From Pontivivens insulae (GTDB lineage: Bacteria > Pseudomonadota > Alphaproteobacteria > Rhodobacterales > Rhodobacteraceae), in assembly GCF_900302495.1 (NCBI RefSeq), contig NZ_OMKW01000001.1, positions 124,001-188,000 on the forward strand: a stretch of 64,000 bases of DNA. Reading direction: 5' to 3'. Positions 54,991 through 64,000 of this stretch are shown here, piece by piece. The notes under the pieces are model-generated. The model was not told the origin of the DNA. It was given only the letters and a program-made list of their open reading frames with translations, and did no database searches. The number at the start of each line of letters is the position of its first letter. The stretch's first letter is position 1. Made by a program: the position numbers and the translations under genes.

Positions 54991-55521
54991 TTGTCCTCGA
55001 GAGAAACGATAGATCGCAGCCGTGTAGTGAGCCGCTAAGCAATCTCTGGCGGATCAGCCGCAGCGGATTGCACTATGTGCTCCGCAAATTAGCGACGAGG
55101 ATTTCGAATAGATGCATTGGTGCGATGCGCCGCTGCATTAAACCCGAGATCATGAGGCTGGCTCACCTCAATGAGTTCAAGGAAATCGACTTGGCGGGAG
55201 CTCTGAAAGTGACTGTTTTCAGACCTATATGGACGGCAAATTTGATTGGTGGTGGGACTATTTCTTTGTACAGCCTCCGTTGCAGCGATCCAATACAGGA
55301 AGCCGAATTACGTGTTCTTATTACCTTTCCGAAATAATCTTATATTATAATTAGATATTTTATATTATAAAATAATAAGTGATTGAGCTAATTTTGGAAA
55401 AACTCATGATTAAATAAAATATTACATCATCATAACCGACCCCGACGACAGCAATGAAGGCGGAAATTCGGCCAATTAAATGGCTTGATACTGAAAAACA
55501 AGCCATTCCTATTTATCTGCA
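54991..55521. other. AT-rich intergenic stretch after the IS remnant
   Basis: 531 bp without a convincing gene. A 10-bp AT-only sequence, TATATTATAA, is repeated at 55341-55350 and 55361-55370, 20 nt apart, within a block of almost pure A/T (55332-55380). The rest shows only short open frames with no ribosome sites. It separates the SOS/IS island from the ABC transporter locus. Confidence 0.6.
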
Positions 55522-56583
55522 TCAATTGGCAACCAACCTCACAGCTTCATTCGCTATGTTCACGCTCACTGCATCGCCTCGTTTATGCGCACGAGCGTTC
55601 GCTTCTGCGATTACGAAGAGAGGCCCAGCGGATGTCTCTACTGTGTATTGGATTTCCCGCCCCAGATAGGCGGCTGCTGTGACCTCACCTGGAAGGCCAT
55701 CCATCTGCGGATTGTCCAAGTTGATGCTTTGCGGGCGCAGCACGGCCTGCGCGGGTCCGGCTTGGATCAGTGCGTTCGTTGTGGAGTAGCGTCGGTTGCC
55801 GATGGTGAAATGGCACTGACCATCGTCTACCCGGTCGATCTCAACCGGTACGAGGTTCGCGTCCCCGATGAAATCTGCAATGAAGGCTGAATTCGGGCAA
55901 TCGTAGAGTTCCTTGGGGCTGCCGGCCTGTGCAATTTCGGCGTTGCGCATGACGATGATCCGGTCGGAAACGGCCATCGCCTCCTCCTGGTCATGGGTAA
56001 CGTAGACTGCCGTGAGCCCCAATCGCTGCTGGATCTGGCGGATTTCCTCACGCACATGCCGTCGCAGCTTCGCATCAAGGTTGCTGAGCGGTTCGTCGAG
56101 CAACAGCACTTCTGGTTCGAGCACGATGGCGCGGGCAACTGCGACGCGTTGTTGTTGGCCGCCCGAAAGTTCGCTCGGCAAGCGTTCCCCATACCCGGCA
56201 AGGCCCACCATTTCCAAGCCATGTTCAGCCTTTTGCGCAGCTTCGGTTTTGCGCATCCCCCCCACGGTCAGCCCGTAGGCGACATTTTGCGCGACCGACA
56301 TATGGGGAAACAGCGCATAGCTTTGAAACACCATCGAGACCTTACGAGAGGTCGCGGTGAGATGGGTGACATCTTCGCCTCCAATCTCGATCCGCCCGTC
56401 GCTTGCCGTCTCGAGCCCGGCGATAAGGCGCAATGTGGTGGTCTTTCCACAGCCGGACGGGCCGAGAAGTGTCACCAACTCACCGGCGGCGATATCGAGG
56501 TCGAGGCGCTTGAGTGCTGTCACGTCGCCGAAGCGCTTAACCACACCGTCGAAGCGGACAGAGCCTGCGTTAATCTTTGTCAT
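55522..56583 (-). CDS. ABC transporter ATP-binding protein (AfuC/FbpC/PotA type)
   Basis: 353 residues. Walker A is LLGPSGCGKTTTLRLIAGLE, the signature is LSGGQQQRVAVARA, and Walker B is VLLLDEPLSNLDAKLRR; the H-loop is VYVTHDQEEAMAVS. The C-terminal TOBE-like region spans about residues 240-350. It powers the importer encoded by the next two genes upstream. The family covers iron, polyamine and phosphorylated-sugar importers. Confidence 0.94.
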   Translation of the reverse strand: MTKINAGSVRFDGVVKRFGDVTALKRLDLDIAAGELVTLLGPSGCGKTTTLRLIAGLETASDGRIEIGGEDVTHLTATSRKVSMVFQSYALFPHMSVAQNVAYGLTVGGMRKTEAAQKAEHGLEMVGLAGYGERLPSELSGGQQQRVAVARAIVLEPEVLLLDEPLSNLDAKLRRHVREEIRQIQQRLGLTAVYVTHDQEEAMAVSDRIIVMRNAEIAQAGSPKELYDCPNSAFIADFIGDANLVPVEIDRVDDGQCHFTIGNRRYSTTNALIQAGPAQAVLRPQSINLDNPQMDGLPGEVTAAAYLGREIQYTVETSAGPLFVIAEANARAHKRGDAVSVNIANEAVRLVAN

Positions 56584-56603
56584 TTGATCTCTCCCAAAAA
56601 GTG

Positions 56604-58775
56604 TCAGGCGCGCGCGGCTGTCTGCACACGGTCGGTGCGGCGCAGGCGACGGGTACCGATGATGAGTTGAAGCAACAGGATTGCGGTCAGCATCGTCACG
56701 ATCAGCACGGCGGAATAGGCGATCGCGATGCCAAATTCGCCATTTTCGACCCGTCCAACGATAAAGGATGTCGCCATGTTGTGTTTGGCGCTGACCAGGA
56801 AGATCACCGCGCTGACAGAGGTAATCGCTCGCACGAAGCTGTATGTGATTGCGGCGAACAGGGCCGGGCCCATCAGCGGCAGGATCACCCGACGCACAGT
56901 TGTGAAGCTATTTGCCCCTAGCGTAACTGAGGCCTCATCAAGGCTCGAGTCGAGCTGTGACATGGCCGCTATCCCGCCACGTACCCCAACCGGCATGTTC
57001 CGGAAGACGAACACGACGATCAGGATGATGCTGGTGCCTGTGAGTTCGATCGGTGGGAAGTTGAATGCCATGATATAGCTCACGCCGATGACCGTGCCGG
57101 GGATCGCAAAGCTGAGCATTGTTGAGAACTCGAATGCGTCCTTGCCCACGAATTTCTGCCGCACCAGCAGATAGGCCGTTGCAAGGCCCACAAGTGCCGT
57201 CAGTGGGGCTGCAATGGAACTGATGGTGAGCGTGGTGAAATAGCTGTCCCATGCCACACCGGTGAGGCGCCCACTGGTGAAATCGATGCCGAAGGCCCTT
57301 GTGTAGTGGTCGAAGGTAAAGCTGTGGTCGTAGCCCCAGAGCTTCACGAAACTGCCGAAGATAATCATGGAATAGACCACCGCCGTCAGCGCCGCCCAGG
57401 GCAGGGCGATCCAATAGCAAATCGCCTTCACCACCGGGCTTAGGCCCGCGTTTTGTCCACTGTCGGCCTTGCCCGTGATCGTGGCGTATGACTTCCGCCC
57501 AACCCACCAGCGCTGCGCAAGGAACGCGGACAGGGTCAGCGACAGAAGCGCGATGGCAAGAATTGCGGCCTTCGCCGGATCCGCGGCAGAACCAACGATA
57601 GCGAAGTAGATGTCGGTGGACAGAACGTTGTAGCCGCCGCCTAGCACGAGAGGATTGCCGAAATCTGCGAGGCTTTCGATGAAGCCGAGCAGGAACGCAT
57701 TGGCCAGGCCCGGTCGCATCAACGGCAAGGACACGCGCCGGAACGTCTGCCAGCGATCCGCAGACAAGGTTTGGGACGCCTCCTCCATCGAGGGACTTAC
57801 GCCTTGAACCACACCGATGAGTACGAGGAAGGCGATGGGGGTGAAGGAGAGGAGTTGCGCGAAGTAGACGCCCCAAAACCCGTAGAGCCAGCGCGTTTTT
57901 TCCGTTCCGAACAGCTCTGCCGCGATCTCCGTCACTGTGCCGCTGCGACCGAACAAAAGGATGAGGGCGAGGCCGATAACGAAGGGGGGCGTAATGATTG
58001 GAATGACCGTCAGCACCCGCAAAAGCTTTTTCGCCCGGAAATCCGTTCGTGTGAAGATCAGTGCGAAGGCGAGGCCGAGAATTGTCGTCCCTGCCGCGGT
58101 CATCAGCGCGAGGAAGAGGGAGTTGATCGCCGTTCCGCAGCTTTGCCCGCCAAAGAGGCAATCAAGCCCCCACAGGCCGCTGTCGAAAAAGCGCGGGAAA
58201 AACTGTGTCAGCGAATAGCCGCCCGGGATCTCGAATGCACGGATGAGGATATGTGCTACCGGGTAGAACACGAACACCGCGACGAGGGCGACGATAAGGC
58301 CGATCATGCTGACCACGAAGGCGTCGCCGCGCCCGCGTCCTGTCTGTGAGAGTGAGATTGTTGCGATGAAAAGTAGGCTTATGAGCGCGACCCCGGCGCC
58401 GATGCCGAAGCCGGGCTGTCCGGCGGCAGCCACTTCGCCACCGAACAGCCCCTCGAACAGGCGTGGCCCCGCCCGCACGATGACAAGTCCCTGCAGGGCG
58501 GTGAGAACAAGACCGGCGCTGGCGATCCAGAGGCTCAGCTTTGCACGGCGTACCGGTTCGACGACACCGAACTGAACAATGGCGACCGTCAGCATCGCCA
58601 AGATCGGTGCGATCAACCACCAGCGTCCCACCTGCACGATCTGGGTGAGGGCGCTATCAGGGGTGCCGTCTCCGACCCATTCGAAGGACCAGAAGCCCCC
58701 ACTTGTCATATACCAAGGCAGCAGGGTGCAGCCCGCCAGTCCGGCCAGCAGCCAGAGTGCAATCGTCTGTCTCAT
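56604..58775 (-). CDS. ABC transporter permease (fused two-domain, AfuB/FbpB type)
   Basis: 723 residues with two BPD_transp_1 domains and many hydrophobic segments; EASQTLSADRWQTFRRVSLP and EASVTLGANSFTTVRRVILP are the two coupling loops, so the protein is a fused pair of permease units. The ATG at 58775 has an AGGGAT site and is preferred over a start at 58835. It sits 20 nt before the ATPase gene on the same strand. Confidence 0.93.
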   Translation of the reverse strand: MRQTIALWLLAGLAGCTLLPWYMTSGGFWSFEWVGDGTPDSALTQIVQVGRWWLIAPILAMLTVAIVQFGVVEPVRRAKLSLWIASAGLVLTALQGLVIVRAGPRLFEGLFGGEVAAAGQPGFGIGAGVALISLLFIATISLSQTGRGRGDAFVVSMIGLIVALVAVFVFYPVAHILIRAFEIPGGYSLTQFFPRFFDSGLWGLDCLFGGQSCGTAINSLFLALMTAAGTTILGLAFALIFTRTDFRAKKLLRVLTVIPIITPPFVIGLALILLFGRSGTVTEIAAELFGTEKTRWLYGFWGVYFAQLLSFTPIAFLVLIGVVQGVSPSMEEASQTLSADRWQTFRRVSLPLMRPGLANAFLLGFIESLADFGNPLVLGGGYNVLSTDIYFAIVGSAADPAKAAILAIALLSLTLSAFLAQRWWVGRKSYATITGKADSGQNAGLSPVVKAICYWIALPWAALTAVVYSMIIFGSFVKLWGYDHSFTFDHYTRAFGIDFTSGRLTGVAWDSYFTTLTISSIAAPLTALVGLATAYLLVRQKFVGKDAFEFSTMLSFAIPGTVIGVSYIMAFNFPPIELTGTSIILIVVFVFRNMPVGVRGGIAAMSQLDSSLDEASVTLGANSFTTVRRVILPLMGPALFAAITYSFVRAITSVSAVIFLVSAKHNMATSFIVGRVENGEFGIAIAYSAVLIVTMLTAILLLQLIIGTRRLRRTDRVQTAARA

Positions 58776-58798
58776 TTGAAATCTATCCCTGGGAAAAG

Positions 58799-58823
58799 GG
58801 GCGCCCGAACCTACCGGGCGCCC
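58799..58823 (-). terminator. Hairpin between the binding protein and permease genes
   Basis: Perfect 9-bp GC stem (GGGCGCCCG / CGGGCGCCC) with a 7-nt loop; on the minus strand CTTTTCCC follows. It lies 49 nt after the binding-protein stop and likely attenuates transcription so that more binding protein than permease is made. Confidence 0.7.
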
Positions 58824-58871
58824 TGAAGTGAGCATCGCAGGGAAGGATGCGATGCTCGGGGAGACCCGGCC

Positions 58872-59903
58872 TTACTGCTCGGGGTTGGGGTCGCCGACCT
58901 CTTCGTCCCATCGGGCAAGCAGGCGGGCGCGTGTCTCACTGGATCCATAGGTCGCAAAGTCGTAGTCGATCAGCCGGATCGACGCGAGATCGGGGCTTTC
59001 AGGGGCGACTTCCGCGTTGGAATTGGACGGCACCTGATAGGACTGCACCTCTGGCGCGCGAGACTGGATGTCTGCGCGCAGTGAGAACTCGACCCAGTCG
59101 CGCGCGCCTTCCGGGTTGCGCGCCCCTTCGATGATGCTCACCGCGCCGACTTCGTAGCCAGTTCCCTCACAAGGGGCGACAATCTCGAGCGGGAAGCCGC
59201 TCGCGGCGAGCTTAACCATGTCATGCATGAAGCCGATGGACACGCCCGTCTCACCGCGAGCCGCAGCCCTGGAGGGTGCAGACCCCGAGGACGTGTAGGA
59301 ATTCACGTTTTCGCCGATGTCGCGCAACATGCGGAAGGCCTCATCCTCCCCGAACAACTGCACGAAGGTCGCAAGCTCGGTATATGCCGTGCCGGAGGAA
59401 TTGGGGTTCGCAACCTGGATTTCACCGGCAAAACGCGGGTCCATCAGATCAGCCCAGCAGGCTGGCGGCGCAATGTCACGTTCTTCCAGAATTTCAGAAT
59501 TGTACGCGATGCCGAGTGCACCGGCATAGATACCGACTGTGCGGCCGCCGGAGATTTCGGACATGTTCTGCGCCCAGCCCAGAAGCTCGTCGGTGGAAAC
59601 GCCGGAGGCCTGCAACAGACCTTCTTCGGCGGCAATGAGATGCGGATCGCCCGTGCCACCCCACCAGACGTCGATCTTCGGGTTGCCCGCTTCCGCGCGG
59701 ATCTGCGCGAGCGTTTCACCCGTAGACTTTCGCACCATCAGGACTTCGGTTTCGGGATGCTCTGCCTCGAAGATGGACACCATGAGGTCACACCAATCCT
59801 GCTCTGCGGAACAGACCACGTTGAGTTCGTCGGCCTGCGCTGTGCTGGCGAGCGTGCAGAATGCGGCGAGGGCGGTGCCGGTCAGAAGACCTGTGCGTTT
59901 CAT
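58872..59903 (-). CDS. ABC transporter substrate-binding protein (AfuA/FbpA type)
   Basis: 343 residues. A signal peptide (MKRTGLLTGTALAAFCTLAS) is cleaved near TAQADELNVV. The fold resembles FbpA/AfuA: IDVWWGGTGDPHLIAAEEGL and GIYAGALGIAYNSEILEE. The paired iron-binding tyrosines of FbpA near the C terminus are not obvious, and the neighbouring phosphatase and two-component genes suggest a phosphorylated organic ligand as in AfuA. Divergent from the regulator at 60142. Confidence 0.93.
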   Translation of the reverse strand: MKRTGLLTGTALAAFCTLASTAQADELNVVCSAEQDWCDLMVSIFEAEHPETEVLMVRKSTGETLAQIRAEAGNPKIDVWWGGTGDPHLIAAEEGLLQASGVSTDELLGWAQNMSEISGGRTVGIYAGALGIAYNSEILEERDIAPPACWADLMDPRFAGEIQVANPNSSGTAYTELATFVQLFGEDEAFRMLRDIGENVNSYTSSGSAPSRAAARGETGVSIGFMHDMVKLAASGFPLEIVAPCEGTGYEVGAVSIIEGARNPEGARDWVEFSLRADIQSRAPEVQSYQVPSNSNAEVAPESPDLASIRLIDYDFATYGSSETRARLLARWDEEVGDPNPEQ

Positions 59904-60141
59904 TTAGAATTCCTCCGTCAAGTTGGTTCGTTCCGGTCCTTTGCTGCCGGTCCTGTACTCTTGCCACGAGTGGCCAAGGACGTGAGGGGATGCCCGATTA
60001 ATCGCGCTACAAACCATGTGCCGAAAGGTTAACAACGTGACGCCGCGAGCCCAAGCTGTAACAAATGAAATCTGAAAGGGCGGGACACCAGCCCATTGGG
60101 CTTCTAGTCTCGGATGGGGACGACGAGGGGCGGATCGCGGA

Positions 60142-60867
60142 ATGGAACGCGCGCGCATTGGTATTATCGACGACGAAAAGGCGGTTCGTGATGCGATCGC
60201 AGCGCTTTTGCGATCCCATGACTTCGAACCGATCCCAATGGCTGGAAGTGCCGACTTCGAAGCCCTGCCAGACAGCGCTCCATTGGACCTTGTCATCATT
60301 GATCTTCAATTGCGCGGCGAAAGCGGGCTGTCGCTGGCTATGACGATCCGGGCCGAGCACGATCTGCCGATCGTCATGCTGACTGGGACGGGAAACGAGA
60401 CTGATCGCATTGTTGGGTTGGAGGTTGGAGCGGATGACTACTTGCTCAAACCGTTCAACCCACGTGAGTTGATCGCACGTATTCGCGCGGTACTGCGACG
60501 TTGTAACCCCGCAAGCACAGCGCCGCAGGCTGCAGACCGCAGCACCTCCTGCATCGGCTTTGGCAGGTTCGTTCTGGATCGTGAGCAGCGCATCGTCCAG
60601 GATCGTGATGGGGAGGAGGTCTCGCTCACCAATGCTGAATTCCGGCTTCTGGAGTACTTTCTTGAGAAGCCGAACACGATTATTCCGCGCGTGGATCTGC
60701 TGGCCGAGATTGGCAGCGATATGAGCCGGTACATGGACCGCACAATTGACGTGCTGATCCTGCGCCTGCGGCGGAAGATTGAGGAAAATCCCTCTAAGCC
60801 GGTTCATCTGCAAACCAGGCGAGGGCGCGGCTACATCTTTGTCGCTGATGTCATGCCATGTCTTTAA
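60142..60867 (+). CDS. OmpR-family response regulator
   Basis: 241 residues. The receiver domain has Asp54 in LVIIDLQLRGESGLSLA, the conserved Thr/Lys in VMLTGTGNE and LLKPFNPREL, and a C-terminal winged helix (LTNAEFRLLEYFLEKPNTII; TIDVLILRLRRKIEENPSKP). It overlaps the kinase gene by 10 nt and is divergent from the substrate-binding protein gene, so the transporter operon is its likely target. Confidence 0.95.
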   Translation: MERARIGIIDDEKAVRDAIAALLRSHDFEPIPMAGSADFEALPDSAPLDLVIIDLQLRGESGLSLAMTIRAEHDLPIVMLTGTGNETDRIVGLEVGADDYLLKPFNPRELIARIRAVLRRCNPASTAPQAADRSTSCIGFGRFVLDREQRIVQDRDGEEVSLTNAEFRLLEYFLEKPNTIIPRVDLLAEIGSDMSRYMDRTIDVLILRLRRKIEENPSKPVHLQTRRGRGYIFVADVMPCL

Positions 60868-63422
60868 GGCAGGCCCTGTTCCATGGCTGGGGGGTGCGCA
60901 GGCGGCTGTGGTCGGCGCTGGCCCTCTTGTCCATCGCGGTGCTCACCGTTGGAGGCATAACACTCGTTTCGCTGCAAAGGGTCGATGCGAACCTTCAGGA
61001 ACTCCATCGGCAGACATTGAGTGAGGTGGCTCAGGCGCTTGAGCTGTCGCGCCGTTCAGCCAACCTCGCCACGTCAGCCCCCTATCTGCTGAACCAGCGA
61101 TCCAACTTCCTTTTGAATCAGGAGGCGAGCCGCCTGCTTGAAACACTTGATGTCATCCGTGTCGATTGGCCCGAAACGACTTTCGTGCTCGACGGTCGGA
61201 CTCGCACGGATGTCAGCGGCGCGGTGGACCAAATTGCGGAAGCTGTGACGGATCTCGTTGCGGCGACCGCCCATCTTGATCGACAGCGAACCGCCATCCG
61301 TGCCACTGCAACTGCACTGCAGGACATGCGCGGCGAAACGATGGAACGCATTGCCGAACGCAGTATCTCCAATGACGAACGGCTCGACTGGTGGACGTTG
61401 CAGAGCATGACGGCGGATGCCCTCACGGCGGTTTACCTTGGAAACCTTATCGGCGTGGGGGAGGCTCAGCGGGCCTATCTACGGCAGAACAGCCTGCTTG
61501 CTGATCGATCGCTGACCGAGGCACAAAGCGCGTATCTGGTGCAACTCGATAGTGTGGCCTTCGGCCCGCTGGGGCTGTTCGAGCGGCGACGGCTGGAATT
61601 GTCCGAGACTCTCAATGCCCAGAATGCCCTGTTTCGCATCCGTCTGGCGGCAAGCCGGATCAGCGATCTGGCCTCCACCTATGCTGAGGAGGCGGAGACC
61701 TATCTCGCACGCGAGCGCGAGACCGCTTCGGCTGTCATAGGGCGGACAAGCGCCTTTGTGGGGGCAATCGTGCTGGCCAGTCTGGGCCTCGCCCTTGCGT
61801 CCGCGATTTATGTGTCGCGCTATGTGACCTTCAATATCTCGCGCGTGTCGTCCGCGATGGTTCAGCTCGCCAGCGGAGACCGTTCGAGCAGCCTGCCACG
61901 TCGAGGCGCGCGGGAAGACGAAATTGGGGCGCTTTTCAAGTCGTTTCGCATTTTCCGGGCCAACGCACTGCGCCTCGATCGAACGAACCGGCAGCTCGAC
62001 GCGCGCAACGCTTTGTTCCGAAAGGTTTTCGCCAATATGTCCGACGGGATTGCGGTCGTTGACGCCATGGGTAGGGTCACCGCCTCGAACCCCGCACTCG
62101 ATCGGATGCTTGGCACCTTCAATGGCAGCATCGCTATGCCAGCCCGGCTGCATGCAGCGGGCCTCGAAGCAACAGAAAAAGCCCCCGCTGATCTTGCCGG
62201 GTATGGGCCGGTCACCTTTGCGCGCGGTCGCACCCTTATCGTTGATATTCGGGTCAGTCATCTGCCCGAGGGGGGGCAAGTTTGGCTTCTGACCGACGTG
62301 ACTGAGCAGCGCAGGCTGGCCGAGCGTGTGCAGCAGATTGACCGGATTGAGACACTGGGCAAGGTGACGGGCGACGCGGCCCATGACTTTGGCAACATCC
62401 TTTCGACCATCAGCACACATGCACATTTGCTGGCGCCGCATCTCGCCCCAGTTGGCCAGGCAAATCTTGCCGCAATCGGCAATGCCGTCGAGTTCGGCAG
62501 CTCACTCACCGGCCGCCTTCTGGCCTTTGCCAGAAAGCAGAAGCTGACGCCGGAGGTCGTGGAATTGGGCGAGCTACTCGATGGCCTCGCGGATCTGTTG
62601 GAGATCGGTCTGAAATCCGGTGTCAACCTTCGCATCGAAACGCCTGAGCACCCGATCCGGGTAACCGTCGATCCCGGCCAACTGGAAAGCACGTTGCTGA
62701 ACCTCGTGCTCAATGCGAACCAAGCCATTGAGCGGGACGGCACAGTCCGCGTCACCGTCTCACAGGGGCCCTCGGAAACGGCACGTATCGAGGTTACGGA
62801 TGATGGCTGCGGTATGGATACTCCGACACTCGCCCATGCGGTTGAGCCGTTTTACACCACGCGCGGGGAGACCGGTGGGACCGGCCTTGGCCTTTCGATC
62901 GTCTATGGCTTCATCAAACAAACCGGCGGCGATATTCAGATCCTGTCCGAGCCCGATATTGGCACAACGGTCCGGCTTAGCCTGCCGATTCAAACCAAAG
63001 AACATCCAAGCAGGGCCACAAACTGCACTGTCGGCCGCGTCCTGATCGCGGAAGACGATGCGGAGACGCGGGTGCTGCTCCAGGACGGCCTGCGCTCAAC
63101 CGCAGCCCTTGTCCAGACTGCGGCCAACGGGGTGGAAGCGGCCGCTCGTTTGCGGGCGGACGGGCGGCCTGATCTGCTGGTAACCGATATCGATTTGGGG
63201 GCAGGTCCAAACGGATGGCAACTTGCCCGAGATATGCTTGAGGGCAGCCCTGCAGGTCTTGTCATCGTGATGTCGGGCAAGATGCCAAGTCGCATCCCGC
63301 TCCCACCAGCGCTGCACGACCGCATCCTGTGTCTGGAAAAGCCGCTTCAGCCTGATCGTCTGCTCGCCGCCATTCACCGTCTTCAGTCAAGAGAATATCA
63401 AGAATGCGCGCAAGACATATAG
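60858..63422 (+). CDS. Hybrid sensor histidine kinase with C-terminal receiver
   Basis: 854 residues. Membrane segments lie near residues 17-39 and 293-317, with a TorS-like helical periplasmic sensor between. HAMP, a PAS-like region (KVFANMSDGIAVVDAMGRVT), the H-box DAAHDFGNILSTISTHAHLL, an ATP domain with NANQAIERDG and GGTGLGLSIVYGFIKQTGGD, and a C-terminal receiver (RVLIAEDDAETRVLLQDGL) follow. It should phosphorylate the partner regulator in response to an external signal, perhaps through the substrate-binding protein, as TorS does with TorT. Confidence 0.94.
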   Translation: MSLRQALFHGWGVRRRLWSALALLSIAVLTVGGITLVSLQRVDANLQELHRQTLSEVAQALELSRRSANLATSAPYLLNQRSNFLLNQEASRLLETLDVIRVDWPETTFVLDGRTRTDVSGAVDQIAEAVTDLVAATAHLDRQRTAIRATATALQDMRGETMERIAERSISNDERLDWWTLQSMTADALTAVYLGNLIGVGEAQRAYLRQNSLLADRSLTEAQSAYLVQLDSVAFGPLGLFERRRLELSETLNAQNALFRIRLAASRISDLASTYAEEAETYLARERETASAVIGRTSAFVGAIVLASLGLALASAIYVSRYVTFNISRVSSAMVQLASGDRSSSLPRRGAREDEIGALFKSFRIFRANALRLDRTNRQLDARNALFRKVFANMSDGIAVVDAMGRVTASNPALDRMLGTFNGSIAMPARLHAAGLEATEKAPADLAGYGPVTFARGRTLIVDIRVSHLPEGGQVWLLTDVTEQRRLAERVQQIDRIETLGKVTGDAAHDFGNILSTISTHAHLLAPHLAPVGQANLAAIGNAVEFGSSLTGRLLAFARKQKLTPEVVELGELLDGLADLLEIGLKSGVNLRIETPEHPIRVTVDPGQLESTLLNLVLNANQAIERDGTVRVTVSQGPSETARIEVTDDGCGMDTPTLAHAVEPFYTTRGETGGTGLGLSIVYGFIKQTGGDIQILSEPDIGTTVRLSLPIQTKEHPSRATNCTVGRVLIAEDDAETRVLLQDGLRSTAALVQTAANGVEAAARLRADGRPDLLVTDIDLGAGPNGWQLARDMLEGSPAGLVIVMSGKMPSRIPLPPALHDRILCLEKPLQPDRLLAAIHRLQSREYQECAQDI

Positions 63423-63466
63423 GTCGCCACGGAACGACGGTCCTCAAGGATCACGAATGGGCTGAC

Positions 63467-64000
63467 ATGATTGAGACGGGTGGCTATCGCGGTCTCATCT
63501 TCGACTGCGACGGAACGCTGGTTCTGAGCGAGGATGCCCATTTTGCAGCGTTTTCGGAAGCGGTTGCCCGGCAAGGCAGAACGCTCAATCGTGGCTGGTA
63601 CGATGCGCGCACAGGGCTCGACCGCACCGGACTTCTGACGGCCTGTGCCGAACAGGTACTGCCGGGACTCGACATCGGACAGGCGACCTCGGACAGTATT
63701 GCCGCCTATATTGCGCAGGACGCGCCTCTCCCAAAGGTCGAAGAGGTCGTGACGTTGGCGCACAGGTTCCGCAAACTGGCGCGTATTGTCGCGACCAATG
63801 CAGAAGGGGCGGTCGCCGCGGCCTCTTTGACTCGGGCTGGGATTATCGATCTGTTCGATGCCGTTGTTGCGGTGGACGATGTGGATGCACCCAAACCTGC
63901 CCCGTCCATGTTCCTCAAAGCGGCGCAGATCGCGGGCTTGCAATCGCAGGACATGCTGGTCATCGAGGATAGCCCGCAAGGTGCAAGCGCTGCCGAGCGG
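63467..64000 (+). CDS. HAD-superfamily phosphatase (3' end missing)
   Basis: Partial; 178 residues are visible. The nucleophile motif is LIFDCDGTLV near the N terminus, motif II is RIVATNAEGAV, and the lysine and acid motifs are APKPAPSMFLKAA and VIEDSPQGASAA. This is a beta-phosphoglucomutase/phosphatase-like HAD that cleaves small phosphate esters. A second in-frame ATG at 63404 overlaps the kinase end. Its place behind the transporter regulators suggests dephosphorylation of the imported compound. Confidence 0.88.
   Translation, partial: MIETGGYRGLIFDCDGTLVLSEDAHFAAFSEAVARQGRTLNRGWYDARTGLDRTGLLTACAEQVLPGLDIGQATSDSIAAYIAQDAPLPKVEEVVTLAHRFRKLARIVATNAEGAVAAASLTRAGIIDLFDAVVAVDDVDAPKPAPSMFLKAAQIAGLQSQDMLVIEDSPQGASAAER

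Noticed and set aside
55068-55337. 89-codon plus-strand frame after the IS remnant
   Set aside because: No ribosome site, no family and no conserved context; composition is that of random intergenic DNA.
58872-59903. Firm assignment of the importer at 55522-59903 to ferric iron
   Set aside because: The family is mixed, the FbpA-type iron-binding tyrosines are not obvious, and the neighbours are a two-component pair and a phosphatase rather than iron genes.

Overview
The window looks like a chromosomal segment of an alphaproteobacterium of the Rhodobacteraceae (Roseobacter group). This rests on the high GC content, the protein styles, the alphaproteobacterial LexA box (GTTC-N7-GTTC) in front of an imuA-imuB-dnaE2 cassette, and copies of a short CCTCCGGCGGGGATATTT intergenic motif that I remember as common in that family. 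No rRNA, tRNA, CRISPR array or phage module was seen. The first gene (minus strand) and the last gene (plus strand) run off the edges.

Layout. (1) 1-15414: a complete reductive pyrimidine catabolism locus. PreT/PreA reduce uracil or thymine, HydA opens the dihydropyrimidine ring, a Zn amidohydrolase releases beta-alanine (or beta-aminoisobutyrate), an omega-amino-acid:pyruvate aminotransferase makes the semialdehyde, and MmsA makes acetyl-CoA or propionyl-CoA. An NMT1/ThiY-like ABC importer, a cupin protein, small operon proteins, an EamA exporter and the regulator RutR accompany them. Two good RutR operators (10869-10884, 3671-3686) and one degenerate one are visible. A CdiI-like immunity gene sits inside the catabolic operon with 4-nt overlaps on both sides. 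(2) 15495-19988: a compact chemosensory operon (STAS, receiver, CheA, CheW, CheB, receiver) without CheR or a receptor in the window. (3) 20064-35709: mostly housekeeping and envelope genes: HupE/UreJ-like and DUF2177 membrane proteins, an HWE/HisKA_2-type sensor kinase, a BaiN-like flavoprotein, kpsT-kpsE-kdsA for capsule export and Kdo, nhaA, a tandem pair of uracil-DNA-glycosylase-fold proteins, an SseB-domain protein, ubiG, pip, an OmpA lipoprotein, pyrE and pyrC.

(4) 35920-36603: three head-to-tail copies (264-bp period) of a 51-residue lipoprotein gene whose ten nucleotide differences are all silent. (5) 36728-47715: an old-yellow-enzyme/flavoprotein reductase, the DAB inorganic-carbon pump dabB-dabA with a divergent LysR regulator whose likely operator touches its own start codon, an alpha/beta hydrolase, tlyA, a sterol-desaturase-family protein, a thioesterase-like protein and a TVP38-like membrane protein. 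(6) 47716-55521: an island-like stretch with AT-rich flanks, an orphan AT-rich reading frame, the SOS mutagenesis cassette dnaE2-imuB-imuA under a LexA box, and a decayed IS3-family element. (7) 55522-64000: an AfuABC/FbpABC-type importer beside a two-component pair (OmpR-type regulator and hybrid kinase) and a HAD phosphatase. This suggests regulated uptake and dephosphorylation of a phosphorylated organic substrate rather than iron, but that is an inference from gene order.
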